64,000 bases of DNA from JADJPL01 sp040382095 (GTDB lineage: Bacteria; Bacteroidota; Bacteroidia; Chitinophagales; Saprospiraceae). The stretch lies in assembly GCA_040382095.1 (NCBI GenBank), contig JBEIGB010000006.1:10664-74663 (forward strand), given 5' to 3'. The notes below the pieces were generated by a model, which worked only from the letters and a program-made list of their open reading frames with translations, ran no database searches and had not been told where the DNA came from. Of the stretch, positions 52,026-61,121 are shown one piece after another (position 1 is the first letter of the stretch; every line of letters begins with the position of its first letter). Both the position numbers and the translations under genes were made by a program.

Positions 52026-53945
52026 TCAGTTTTGAATAGCTGAATATACCACTTCATGGACACGGCGCCGGATGCCCATATCGAGCAACTGCCGGCTTTG
52101 TCGTGTAGGATATACCCGATTGGTAAATATAATGACGAGGAGCCTGCGCTCCGGATCGGCCCAGGTATAGGTGCCCGTAAAGCCGGTATGCCCGAAACTC
52201 CGGGGAGATGCCTGTGATGCGTAGGACGCTGCAGCAGGATTATACTTCAACGTGGGTTTGTCAAAGCCGAGGCCGCGGTGTATGCCCTCATCACAGTATT
52301 GGCAACGGGTGAATTCGCGCAATGCGCTTTCTTCGATGAAGCGCTCCCCACCGTAGGTGCCGAAATTCAGGTACATCTGCATGAGCTTGGCAAGGTCGTT
52401 GGCCGATCCGAACAACCCTGCGTGTCCCGATATACCGCCCAACATCGCGGCACCTTCGTCGTGTACTGTCCCGTGCAGCAGTTTCATCCGAAAAAAAGTA
52501 TCTCTTTCGGTTGGTACGATACGCGTCGAAGGATAAAACCGCAGCGGGTTCAGGGTGAGGGTATGGGCCCCTAATGGCCGGTAAAAGCGGGTTTTCAGAT
52601 AGGTCTCAAAATCTATACCCGTCTGATACCTGACGATCCTGGGCACCGTGTAGAAGAAAAAGTCGGAATACACAAAACCTGGCTTTTCATTGAGGGGCGA
52701 ACGGTAGATTGACCGGAAAATCAACCGATCATACCGACGGTGCAACCATAGGCTGTCGGTCACGAATACCGGATATGCCGAAGATGAATCGGATCGAAAG
52801 GTGCGGGCTTTAAACCTGAAATCATTATCGCGCGTCCCGTTCCAGCCTTTTTGCCAGGGGTTCCGGCTTTGCCCTTTCAGCGTCCCGCGCCAAAAGGGGA
52901 TCCAGGCCATGAGCCGTGCGGTATGCGTGAGGATACGCCGCATGGAAAGGTCTGCCTTATTGCTCCCCCTGGTTTCGGGCAGGTATCTCGACAATGGTGC
53001 GTCCGGATCAAAACGCCCCTGGCCATACCACTCCATCAGTGCCGGAAGCCCGGCAGATATCTTTGTAACGGAAGCAAAATCATAGAGGTCGTCCAGTCCC
53101 ACAGGGCGCGACTCTTCATAAGTATGGTTTCCGAAAGCCTGGTGATAAACGATTTTATTATCCTTTGCAACCAGCACCTGTGCCCCCGGATATGCAAAGT
53201 TTGCCCTTCCGGCCTCTATAATTGCCTCGATGCTGTCGCGCAGTAACTGACCGTTGAGGCCGGCAATCTCCGGAGGGGCATAGCCCAGGCGGACGGCAGC
53301 AGGGCTGTCCATACCTGCGCCCGCAGGAAACCCCGGGCCTAAATCAACCGCCAGACGGGCAGACGAAGATACGCCCCCAAAAATCAACTGTGCGGCCAGC
53401 GATTGCCCGTAAAAGTCGCCGGAGGCGACAAGCAGCCCGTCGGCACTGCCCGCGGCTGCAAGTTCAACAAAATACTGCGCAGGGTCAAAAACCGCAAGGA
53501 TAACCTTTTGCTTACCCAAAGCAAGCTTTAGCGCCACCTGCCCGGCAGTACCGGGAGACGGTGTGGCAGGCCCGTCCTGAAAGCAAAAAATCAATAAATT
53601 GTATGCTGCGAGCTGTTCGGCGATCGCACTTTCCCCGGCGTCTTCAGGAAGTGTAATGACATCGGCTACCGAATACTTCTCCAGAAAATCCTGAAAAATA
53701 CCAGTCCCTCCCCCCTGTCCCAGGCGCAGCAGTCCGATACGCAGCGAATCGAGCCGTTTCAAAGGGATGAGCCCCCCCTCGTTGCGCAACAGCACCGTCT
53801 GAGCGAGTGCAGCACGATAGGCCTCCTGTTGTAATGCAGACTGTTGTGCGTGTGCCGGGGGCGTTCGCCCAAGGAATACCAGTACTGAAGCCGCACTAAA
53901 TAAAACCTTGAACAGAAAGGACCTTTTATCAAAAAACATCGTCAT
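52026..53945 (-). CDS. Serine hydrolase with residual GH3 C-terminal domain
   Basis: It encodes 639 residues from the ATG at 53945, with a signal peptide ending PAHAQ. Residues about 35-220 resemble the C-terminal domain of GH3 glycosidases (TVLLRNEGGLIPLKRLDSLR, LLIFCFQDGPATP). The GH3 catalytic barrel that should precede it is absent. Residues about 250-639 are a class C beta-lactamase-like domain, with the active Ser in DFASVTKISAG (about 292) and YSDFFFYTVP at the Tyr motif place. Three-domain GH3-GH3C-beta-lactamase proteins are known in Bacteroidota; this one seems to have lost its first domain. It overlaps none of its neighbours and precedes PBP1A by 3 bp. Confidence 0.82.
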   Translation of the reverse strand: MTMFFDKRSFLFKVLFSAASVLVFLGRTPPAHAQQSALQQEAYRAALAQTVLLRNEGGLIPLKRLDSLRIGLLRLGQGGGTGIFQDFLEKYSVADVITLPEDAGESAIAEQLAAYNLLIFCFQDGPATPSPGTAGQVALKLALGKQKVILAVFDPAQYFVELAAAGSADGLLVASGDFYGQSLAAQLIFGGVSSSARLAVDLGPGFPAGAGMDSPAAVRLGYAPPEIAGLNGQLLRDSIEAIIEAGRANFAYPGAQVLVAKDNKIVYHQAFGNHTYEESRPVGLDDLYDFASVTKISAGLPALMEWYGQGRFDPDAPLSRYLPETRGSNKADLSMRRILTHTARLMAWIPFWRGTLKGQSRNPWQKGWNGTRDNDFRFKARTFRSDSSSAYPVFVTDSLWLHRRYDRLIFRSIYRSPLNEKPGFVYSDFFFYTVPRIVRYQTGIDFETYLKTRFYRPLGAHTLTLNPLRFYPSTRIVPTERDTFFRMKLLHGTVHDEGAAMLGGISGHAGLFGSANDLAKLMQMYLNFGTYGGERFIEESALREFTRCQYCDEGIHRGLGFDKPTLKYNPAAASYASQASPRSFGHTGFTGTYTWADPERRLLVIIFTNRVYPTRQSRQLLDMGIRRRVHEVVYSAIQN

Positions 53946-54031
53946 GGAAAAACATTTTGACCTTAGTGCCAGGCCATTCAACTGTCCGGGAATTTTTATG
54001 CCCATCTAAAGCAAGTCCAACAGAAAAACCT

Positions 54032-54039
54032 TAAGTTTG
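54032..54039 (+). promoter_or_regulatory. -7 box for dacB
   Basis: TAAGTTTG matches TAnnTTTG and lies 38 bases before the dacB ATG, in the divergent gap with the serine hydrolase gene. Confidence 0.5.
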
Positions 54040-54077
54040 GTGCCGACAAGCCATCTTTTTCATCAAAGCTCCGGATC

Positions 54078-55433
54078 ATGATGCCTGTAAAAGCTGCTAA
54101 ATTATTAAAATTCCCACTTCTGTACTTTTTTTTATTATACACATCTTCCGCTCACGCGCAGTACATGGACAAGCGGATCCAGCGCACCCTGGACGTCATG
54201 ATCCGGGAATCCAGTATCTTTTCGCAGTTCTTTACCGGCTTCGCGCTTTATGACCCCGCAAAAAAGGCGATGTTGTACCAAAAAGATGCCTTTAAATACT
54301 TTACGCCAGCCTCTAATACCAAGATCTTCACCCTGTACACCGCCCTGAAAATCCTGGGTGACAGTATGCCAGTGCTGCGTTATGGCGAAAGCGATGGGAT
54401 GCTCGTGGTACAAGGCACTGGCAACCCCTTGTTCCTGCACCCTGATTTCCAGGACAACCGCCAGGGCTGGGACATTCTTTCCGCCCCAAAGCACTTCCTG
54501 CTTTTTTCCGAAGATAATTTTAAGGACGATCACTTCGGCCCGGGCTGGTCCTGGGCAGATTACCGGTATGCGTATCAGGTGGAGAAAACTTCTTTTCCGC
54601 TGTACAGTAACCTCGTATATTTTAAGCAGGACCCTGCCAGCCGGGGGCTTCAGGTGTATCCCCGCTATTTTTCCACCCTGCTAAATATGGGTACAGATAA
54701 TGTATCAAAATCCCCGCAGATATGGCGGGAGGAAAATGGAGACCGCTTTTTTTACAATGATGCGGCTGCAAGTACCCCGGGGTTCTCGCGTGCTTTGCCC
54801 TATAATCACTCCCCGGCAGCAGTGCGCAAACTCCTTGCCGACACCCTGGGGCTAAAGGTATTTCCGGCAGAAGAATGGGTAAATAGCTTGCCATCATTCC
54901 GGACCCTGTATGCCCCGCTCCCGGATACCCTACTGCGCCGTTTCATGCAGGAAAGCGATAATTTCCTGGCCGAACAGTTAATGCTTATGTGCGCCGCCAA
55001 ATTATTTGACGGAAAGCTCAATACGGCTGATGTCATCCAATATGCAAAAGCACAGCTCTTCGGTGGTTTTCCGGATACCCTCAACTGGGCGGATGGCTCC
55101 GGGCTATCCCGTTATAACCTTTTTACGCCCCGCACCATCACCACACTGCTGGACCGTCTTTACCAGGAAGTCCCTCACGAACGCCTCTTCTCCATTTTTC
55201 CTGCCGGGGGGCAGTCGGGTACGATCCGCTCCTGGTATGGGGGCAAAGAAAAGCCTTATGTTTTCGCAAAAACCGGCAGCCTGGCCAACCAGCATTGCCT
55301 GAGCGGATATATCAGGACAAAGAAAGACAGAGTACTGATTTTCAGCTTTATGCACAACAATTTTATTGATAGTGCCAACCCCCTGCGCACTGAAATGCAA
55401 AAAGTCCTGGAATGGATATGGGCTACCCTCTGA
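54078..55433 (+). CDS. dacB: D-alanyl-D-alanine carboxypeptidase/endopeptidase (PBP4 type)
   Basis: It encodes 451 residues with a signal peptide ending SAHAQ. It belongs to peptidase family S13. The catalytic Ser79 and Lys82 are in TPASNTKIF, the second motif is SDN in MQESDNFLAEQL, and KTG is in FAKTGSLANQHCLSGY. It trims or cleaves peptidoglycan crosslinks in the periplasm. Its GNPLF and DGSGLSRYNLFTP segments are typical. Together with the divergent pair PBP1A and serine hydrolase it forms a cell-wall neighbourhood. Confidence 0.95.
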   Translation: MMPVKAAKLLKFPLLYFFLLYTSSAHAQYMDKRIQRTLDVMIRESSIFSQFFTGFALYDPAKKAMLYQKDAFKYFTPASNTKIFTLYTALKILGDSMPVLRYGESDGMLVVQGTGNPLFLHPDFQDNRQGWDILSAPKHFLLFSEDNFKDDHFGPGWSWADYRYAYQVEKTSFPLYSNLVYFKQDPASRGLQVYPRYFSTLLNMGTDNVSKSPQIWREENGDRFFYNDAAASTPGFSRALPYNHSPAAVRKLLADTLGLKVFPAEEWVNSLPSFRTLYAPLPDTLLRRFMQESDNFLAEQLMLMCAAKLFDGKLNTADVIQYAKAQLFGGFPDTLNWADGSGLSRYNLFTPRTITTLLDRLYQEVPHERLFSIFPAGGQSGTIRSWYGGKEKPYVFAKTGSLANQHCLSGYIRTKKDRVLIFSFMHNNFIDSANPLRTEMQKVLEWIWATL

Positions 55434-55446
55434 GCAGCCAGCCAGT

Positions 55447-56226
55447 TCAGCGTAAAACCTTTCTGCCCCAAATCAGTACCTGAAAGCCGTAAATGCCGAG
55501 CCACAAACCCATTCCCGTAAACGACAGGATACCTACGGCGGCAAATGGCTTAAAAAATCGAAGGTTGAGTTGTAATATTTCATATCCCAGAAAATCACTT
55601 ACCACCAATGCCGAATGTACGCATAATAAAAAAACCAATACCTTGACGAGCTTCCCCAGGTAGCGGGTTAGTTTTGCTTCCGCTCCAAGCCGCAAATGCT
55701 GCCGTTTCTGCCGGATAAACCGATAGCCAAAATACAGGTACGCGAAAAATGTCGCCAGGTAAAGCGCTGTCTCCACACCGCCATAAAAGGGGTTGAAAAA
55801 TTCCCGCTCCAGCAAAACCGAGGTATTGGATATTGTCAGTAATACAAAAAACAGGAACTGACCCAGGGGAAGGAAAAAATGCTTGGCATCCGTCCAGCGG
55901 AAGCGATAAGCCGGATACAGGCTCAGTTTGATATAATAAAAAAGCAGGGGAGGGAATAATAAGGTATAATATAAAGGCAGTACCGAAAAAACCGGAAATT
56001 GCCGGGAAAGACCCGTAATCAGGAAAATATAGTGTATCTGCGTCAGGCCAAAAGCGATGAGTACCGTACCGAAACAAGCATTCGCACGCATTTCCCCGCT
56101 GCGTTTAAAGAAAAATAACACACCGGTCGTAATCACCTGTAATGCCACCATCCCGGTAGCCAGCAGTAGTAAATAATAAAAAATACTGTGCGCCCCGGAA
56201 AGGACTGGCAATTGGGTTGAGCCCAT
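55447..56226 (-). CDS. Orphan seven-helix membrane protein
   Basis: It encodes 259 residues from the ATG at 56226, with seven likely transmembrane helices and little else. The pattern (short loops, LFPPLLFYYIKLSL, HFFLPLGQFLFFVLL, then a loop with RRQHL-like basic residues) matches the sensor half found at the N-terminus of membrane-bound AraC regulators of Bacteroidota, but there is no helix-turn-helix domain after it. It is convergent with dacB. The function is unknown; a free-standing sensor or a broken regulator are both possible. Confidence 0.7.
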   Translation of the reverse strand: MGSTQLPVLSGAHSIFYYLLLLATGMVALQVITTGVLFFFKRSGEMRANACFGTVLIAFGLTQIHYIFLITGLSRQFPVFSVLPLYYTLLFPPLLFYYIKLSLYPAYRFRWTDAKHFFLPLGQFLFFVLLTISNTSVLLEREFFNPFYGGVETALYLATFFAYLYFGYRFIRQKRQHLRLGAEAKLTRYLGKLVKVLVFLLCVHSALVVSDFLGYEILQLNLRFFKPFAAVGILSFTGMGLWLGIYGFQVLIWGRKVLR

Positions 56227-56417
56227 GGCAACGCAAATTTGTTTTGTCTCAAATACTTTCGTCGTGTACCGTATGCCTGCCGAACGCCTCCACCCACAAA
56301 AGCGGGAAGGCAAGGCGTTCCACCACCTGCGGCACCAATTAACTTTTCAACGTACCCATGAACAAAAATCACCAATTTTCCTGACATTTTCAGGGACAAC
56401 ATTTTCACTATCGGCAG

Positions 56418-56425
56418 TAACTTGC
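56418..56425 (+). promoter_or_regulatory. Probable -7 box for the CoA transferase gene
   Basis: TAACTTGC, a variant of TAnnTTTG, lies 24 bases before the ATG at 56449, the same distance and sequence as in front of the universal stress gene. Confidence 0.4.
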
Positions 56426-56448
56426 GCTGCGAAAAAAGCTCAATTGCC

Positions 56449-57738
56449 ATGTACACAAAAAATTTTCATCCAGTAAGCCCGGAGGAAGCCGTTTCGATCA
56501 TCCGTTCCGGCGATAAAGTTTATATCCACAGCGTTGCCGCTGCCCCGCAAGTACTCATTAAAGCCCTGGTACAAAGGGCCGATGACCTGCGGAACATCGA
56601 AATCTACCAGTTGCATACCGAGGGGATCGCACCTTATGGGGAAGAGCAGTACAGTAAAAGCTTCCTCGTGAAAAATATGTTTGTTGGTGCCAATATGCGT
56701 AAGGCCGTACAGGCAGGGCGGGCAGACTTCATCCCCGTCTTTCTGAGCGAAACCCCGCGTTTGTTCCGCAGAGGCATCGTACAACTCGATGCTGCCCTCC
56801 TGCAGGTGTCCCCCCCTGACAGAAACGGTTTCTGCAGCCTGGGGATTTCTGTGGATACGACCTTATCCGCCGCACAAACGGCAAAGAAGCTCATTGCCGA
56901 GATTAACCCCAACATGCCGCGTACCATGGGCGACGGCAATATCCATGTCAGTAAGTTCCATAAAATAACGGAAGTCAACTATCCGCTCCCGCAATTTCTG
57001 CCCCCTCCGCCCGATGAGACCGAAACCCGTATCGGCCAGTTTGTAGCAGAACTCGTGGATGACGGTGCCACACTGCAAATGGGCATCGGTGCCATTCCCA
57101 ATGCCGCCCTCGCCGCTATGACCAACCACAAGGAACTCGGCATCCACACGGAAATGTTCGCCGATGGCGTCCTTCCGTTGGTCGAAAAAGGTGTGATCAC
57201 CAACCAGCACAAGGTCAAGCACCGCAACTACCTCGTCACCAGCTTCATGATGGGTTCGCAGCAACTCTATGACTTCGTCAACGACAACCCGCTCGTGCGT
57301 TTCCTGGACGTGGAGTACGTCAACGATACCGCGGTAATCCGCCAAAACCCCAAAGTGACGGCTATCAACAGTGCCCTGGAAGTAGATTTCACCGGACAGG
57401 TCTGTGCTGATTCTATCGGCACCAGCATCTATTCCGGTGTTGGCGGGCAAATGGACTTTATGCGCGGTGCAGCGCTCTCCGACCACGGCAAACCGATCAT
57501 CGCCCTGCCCTCCACTACGGCAAAAGGCCTCAGCCGTATCGTCTCCACCCTCAATACCGGTGCAGGCGTCGTGACTACCCGTGCGCACGTACACTACATC
57601 GTAACCGAATACGGTGTTGCGGAAATGTACGGCCGCAGCATCCGCGAGCGCATCCGCTCAATGATCAACATCGCCCATCCAGACCATCGGGAGCGGCTCG
57701 AGAAGGAGGCATTTGAGCTCTGGCGTTTTCATGTATAA
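56449..57738 (+). CDS. Acetyl-CoA hydrolase/CoA transferase family protein
   Basis: It encodes 429 residues in the family of acetate and 4-hydroxybutyrate CoA transferases. It moves CoA between short acyl groups or hydrolyses acetyl-CoA. TLQMGIGAIPNAALAAM, LGIHTEMFADGVLPLVEKG, YSGVGGQMDFMRGA and HYIVTEYGVAEMYGRSIRER are characteristic. The ATG at 56449 is chosen because it follows the promoter box and matches family length. It is a single gene, convergent with dinB. Confidence 0.92.
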   Translation: MYTKNFHPVSPEEAVSIIRSGDKVYIHSVAAAPQVLIKALVQRADDLRNIEIYQLHTEGIAPYGEEQYSKSFLVKNMFVGANMRKAVQAGRADFIPVFLSETPRLFRRGIVQLDAALLQVSPPDRNGFCSLGISVDTTLSAAQTAKKLIAEINPNMPRTMGDGNIHVSKFHKITEVNYPLPQFLPPPPDETETRIGQFVAELVDDGATLQMGIGAIPNAALAAMTNHKELGIHTEMFADGVLPLVEKGVITNQHKVKHRNYLVTSFMMGSQQLYDFVNDNPLVRFLDVEYVNDTAVIRQNPKVTAINSALEVDFTGQVCADSIGTSIYSGVGGQMDFMRGAALSDHGKPIIALPSTTAKGLSRIVSTLNTGAGVVTTRAHVHYIVTEYGVAEMYGRSIRERIRSMINIAHPDHRERLEKEAFELWRFHV

Positions 57739-57750
57739 AAAAGCTACGTC

Positions 57751-58905
57751 CTACGGGGGGTCTATCATGGACGCCCTCTTCACCGCCCCCATCCCAAAGC
57801 GGGAACGGATGCGGTCCAGCGCTTCCATCAGTTGGCCGTCCTCCTGGGTGTCTTCGAATAAGCTGAGCTGAGGCCGGCCATATACCAGGTCGCCAAACCG
57901 CACACCAAGCAGACGGATCCGCTGCCGCCGCTCGTAAAGTTGCCCAAACAGCTCGTGTGCGATGCGTATCAGTATCTTATCGCCAGCCGAATAAGGGATA
58001 TGCCGCTGTCGGGTAAACGTGTTGAAATCCGCATAACGCAATTTCACGGTGATACAGGCCGTGAGCTGGCCACCTCGCCGAAGTTCATAGCCCAGTTCCA
58101 TGACCATCGCGGTGAGTTGATCGCGGAGCCAGGACATATCTGCACTATCGCGCTCAAAAGTCCGTTCGGTGGACATGGACTTTTGCTCGTGAACGGGTAT
58201 TACAGGGCTGTCGTCTTCTGCATGTGCTTTTTTCCAGAGCTGGGGACCTAAGCGCCCGAACTCCCGTTCCAGCAACTGCGGCGGTATCTGACGTAATTGC
58301 CCCACCTGCCGTATGCCCATCAGGTTGAGCTTCCGGGCAGTGACATCCCCTACCGAAGGAAGCTTACCTATTGGCAACGGAGCGATGAAATCTTTTTCCG
58401 TACCCGCCGCTATAAGCCTTGCACCATTGGGTTTTGCCTCCCCGGCCCCGATTTTAGATACCAGCTTATTGACGGCCAAAGCCATGGATATGGGCAGGCC
58501 ACTTTCCCGCAAAATCCGGCCACGAAGCCCCTCTGCCCAACGCCAGCAGCCAAAATACCGGTCCATGCCGCTGAGGTCCGCATAAAATTCATCTATCGAA
58601 GCCTTCTCAAGTATCGGTACCTCCTCCCGCAGGATATCGGTCACCAGCCCCGAATATTTGCTGTATAACTCCATATCGCCACGTACTACGACCGCTTCAG
58701 GGCACAAACGCAGCGCCATCTGTACCGGCATCGCCGAACGTACCCCAAATGCCCTGGCTTCGTAGCTGCACGAGGCCACTACACCCCGGCCGCTATACCC
58801 CCCAACAATCAGCGGCTTTCCACTCAGGGCATTGTTGCGCAGGCATTCCACCGATGCGAAAAACGCATCCAGGTCCAAATGTAAAATGGCCCGTTCAAAT
58901 ATCAT
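57751..58905 (-). CDS. dinB: DNA polymerase IV (Y family)
   Basis: It encodes 384 residues. It is an error-prone translesion polymerase. The metal site begins ILHLDLDAFFASVE and the second acidic motif is KASIDEFYADLSGMD. VASCSYEARAFGVRSAMP is the nucleotide-contact loop. PSVGDVTARKLNLMGI is the helix-hairpin-helix and the C-terminal little-finger domain follows. The last residues lack an obvious clamp-binding peptide, though QLSLF at about 353 resembles one. No LexA box was recognised upstream. Confidence 0.94.
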   Translation of the reverse strand: MIFERAILHLDLDAFFASVECLRNNALSGKPLIVGGYSGRGVVASCSYEARAFGVRSAMPVQMALRLCPEAVVVRGDMELYSKYSGLVTDILREEVPILEKASIDEFYADLSGMDRYFGCWRWAEGLRGRILRESGLPISMALAVNKLVSKIGAGEAKPNGARLIAAGTEKDFIAPLPIGKLPSVGDVTARKLNLMGIRQVGQLRQIPPQLLEREFGRLGPQLWKKAHAEDDSPVIPVHEQKSMSTERTFERDSADMSWLRDQLTAMVMELGYELRRGGQLTACITVKLRYADFNTFTRQRHIPYSAGDKILIRIAHELFGQLYERRQRIRLLGVRFGDLVYGRPQLSLFEDTQEDGQLMEALDRIRSRFGMGAVKRASMIDPP

Positions 58906-58961
58906 CGCGGTTATCTTTAGATTTGCTGCAGTGGGATGCCAACCCCATTCTTAAAATACCG

Positions 58962-59036
58962 GATTTGTTGCAAAGGAATCATATCAGGCTGAAAATCGCC
59001 CTTTTTTATCTCCATACTCATCTACTACAACAAATC
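58962..59036. repeat. Short inverted repeat upstream of the GH13 gene
   Basis: GATTTGTTG (58962-58970) and CAACAAATC (59028-59036) are perfect 9-bp inverted copies 57 bases apart, in the 295-base divergent gap between dinB and the amylase gene. They could be an operator pair or a remnant of the CAACAAG motif family found in other gaps. Confidence 0.35.
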
Positions 59037-59078
59037 TGTTCAAATATAAACTTTTTATTTTATTTTTTTTAAAAAACC

Positions 59079-59086
59079 TATTTTTG
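59079..59086 (+). promoter_or_regulatory. -7 box for the GH13 gene
   Basis: TATTTTTG matches TAnnTTTG in a very T-rich region, 115 bases before the chosen ATG at 59201. Confidence 0.4.
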
Positions 59087-59200
59087 TTTTAATTTCACCC
59101 CTGAGCCTGTTTAAAAAGCATTTTAATGAAGCCGGGCATCAGTAGAAGGCAGGTATCCAAAAAATCCTTAAATTTGGCCATTACCAAAACAATATGCGCT

Positions 59201-61060
59201 ATGTACGTTAAAAAACGCTTTTCAGGAGTTTTTTTCTTTCTGCTCCTGGGCATTGCCAATACCTGGGCACAGCCTGAGCTCCGCCGCGTCGAACCTGCAT
59301 TCTGGTGGTCTGGTATGCAACAAACACAGCTACAGCTTATGGTGTATGGGCGACAGATTTCCGATTTGCGGCCGGTAGTGAATTATCCAGGCGTGCGCCT
59401 GATACAGGCCACAAGCGTCGAAAACCCCAACTATCTCTTCATTGACCTCGACCTTGCAGGGGCAAAACCCGGCACCTTCGAAATCCAGTTCCAGGAAAAA
59501 GGCAAGACCCGCCTGGTATATGCCTACCGGCTGCTGGAGCGGCAGCAGACATCCGCCCAGCGCAAAGGATTTTCCCCGGCCGACGTGATGTACCTCATTA
59601 CCCCCGACCGTTTTGCCAACGGCGACCCGTCAAACGATTCCTCGGAAGGGATGCAGGAACGCTTAAACCGCAGCTTTAAAGGCGGGCGACACGGTGGGGA
59701 TATCAAAGGCATCATCGAACGCCTGGACTATATTGCCAATATGGGTTTCACCGCTATCTGGCTCAACCCCCTACTCGAAAATAATATGCGGGAATATTCC
59801 TACCACGGTTATTCCATCACCGATTTCTACAAAGTGGACCCCCGCTTCGGCAGCAACGCCCTCTATCTGGAGTTAATCCAAAAAGCCCACACCAAAGGGG
59901 TCAAAGTAATTATGGATATGATCCTCAACCACTGTGGCTCCGAGCACTGGTGGATGAAAGACTTACCCGCCAAAGACTGGATCAATTTCGGCGGCCAGTT
60001 CGTACCGACCAACCACCGCCGCGAAACGATTCAGGACCCCTACGCCTCCGCCTACGATTCAAAACGCAATTCAGATGGCTGGTTTGTCGAAACAATGCCC
60101 GACCTCAACCAACGCAACAAGCTCCTGGCCACCTATCTCATCCAAAATACAATCTGGTGGATCGAATATGCAGACCTGGACGGCATCCGAATGGATACCT
60201 ATCCCTATCCCGATATCCACTTTATGGCCGACTGGAACGAGGCAGTGCTAAAAGAATACCCCCATTTCAATGTCGTCGGGGAAGAATGGTCCGGCAATCC
60301 CGCCCAGGTATCGTTCTGGCAAAGCGGCAAGGTCAACCCGAATGGATATGTTTCCAAACTGCCCAGCCTCATGGATTTCCCACTGCAGGAAGCCGTCAGG
60401 GATGCCATGCTACAAAGCGAAAATGGCTGGGAAAGCGGATTCGTGCGGATCTATCGCATTCTCGCAAGCGATTATCTCTACCCACATCCCAATAACCTGG
60501 TTGTTTTTCCCGATAATCACGATATGGACCGGTTCTTCACGGCAGTCAAAGAAAATCTCAACTGGTTCAGGCAAGGGCTGGCTTTCCTCCTCACTACACG
60601 CGGTACCCCACAAATCTACTATGGTACCGAAATCCTCATGACCAATACGCCAAACGGGGACCATGGAATAATACGGACCGACTTCCCCGGAGGATGGCCC
60701 GGCGATAAAACCAATGGCTTCACCGGACAAGGATTGCCTGCGAAAGCAAGCGAAACCCAGCAATGGCTAAAGAAATTCCTTCAGTGGCGCAAAACAGCCA
60801 CCGCAATACATGACGGAAAATTACTCCACTTCGTCCCTGAACAAAGTACTTATGTTACCTTCCGCTTTAACACTGCCCAGAAATTGATGATCGTCCTTAA
60901 TAAAAACGAACAACCCTTCTCCCTGAAGTTAGACCGCTTCCAGGAAGCCCTGCTGGGCGCAACAACGGCCAGGGACGTATTCAGTGGCACCGTCTATCCC
61001 CTGAACCAGGGAACGTTACCGCTACCCCCCGGGGAACCATTAATCCTGGAGATTTATTAG
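59201..61060 (+). CDS. GH13 cyclomaltodextrinase/neopullulanase-like enzyme
   Basis: It encodes 619 residues with a signal peptide (about 1-23, ending NTWAQ). An N-terminal beta-sandwich domain (about 25-120, LRRVEPAFWWSGMQQTQLQL) is typical of Bacteroidota SusA-like enzymes. The alpha-amylase barrel follows, with YLITPDRFANGDPSND, the nucleophile Asp at about 331 in DGIRMDTYPYPD, the acid Glu at about 361 in VVGEEWSG, and the transition-state Asp in FPDNHDMDRFF at about 436-440. It hydrolyses alpha-1,4-glucans or cyclodextrins, probably in the periplasm. No susC/susD pair is nearby. The ATG at 59201 gives the signal peptide. Confidence 0.94.
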   Translation: MYVKKRFSGVFFFLLLGIANTWAQPELRRVEPAFWWSGMQQTQLQLMVYGRQISDLRPVVNYPGVRLIQATSVENPNYLFIDLDLAGAKPGTFEIQFQEKGKTRLVYAYRLLERQQTSAQRKGFSPADVMYLITPDRFANGDPSNDSSEGMQERLNRSFKGGRHGGDIKGIIERLDYIANMGFTAIWLNPLLENNMREYSYHGYSITDFYKVDPRFGSNALYLELIQKAHTKGVKVIMDMILNHCGSEHWWMKDLPAKDWINFGGQFVPTNHRRETIQDPYASAYDSKRNSDGWFVETMPDLNQRNKLLATYLIQNTIWWIEYADLDGIRMDTYPYPDIHFMADWNEAVLKEYPHFNVVGEEWSGNPAQVSFWQSGKVNPNGYVSKLPSLMDFPLQEAVRDAMLQSENGWESGFVRIYRILASDYLYPHPNNLVVFPDNHDMDRFFTAVKENLNWFRQGLAFLLTTRGTPQIYYGTEILMTNTPNGDHGIIRTDFPGGWPGDKTNGFTGQGLPAKASETQQWLKKFLQWRKTATAIHDGKLLHFVPEQSTYVTFRFNTAQKLMIVLNKNEQPFSLKLDRFQEALLGATTARDVFSGTVYPLNQGTLPLPPGEPLILEIY

Positions 61061-61121
61061 CCTCGTACCAAATATTATTTCAAACGGGGAGGTTGGGGTT
61101 GTGTGAAAAGCCCCTGACCTG

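Noticed and set aside
59201..61060. Starch utilisation (Sus) locus
   Set aside because: A SusA-like enzyme is present but no susC, susD or susR homologue lies nearby.
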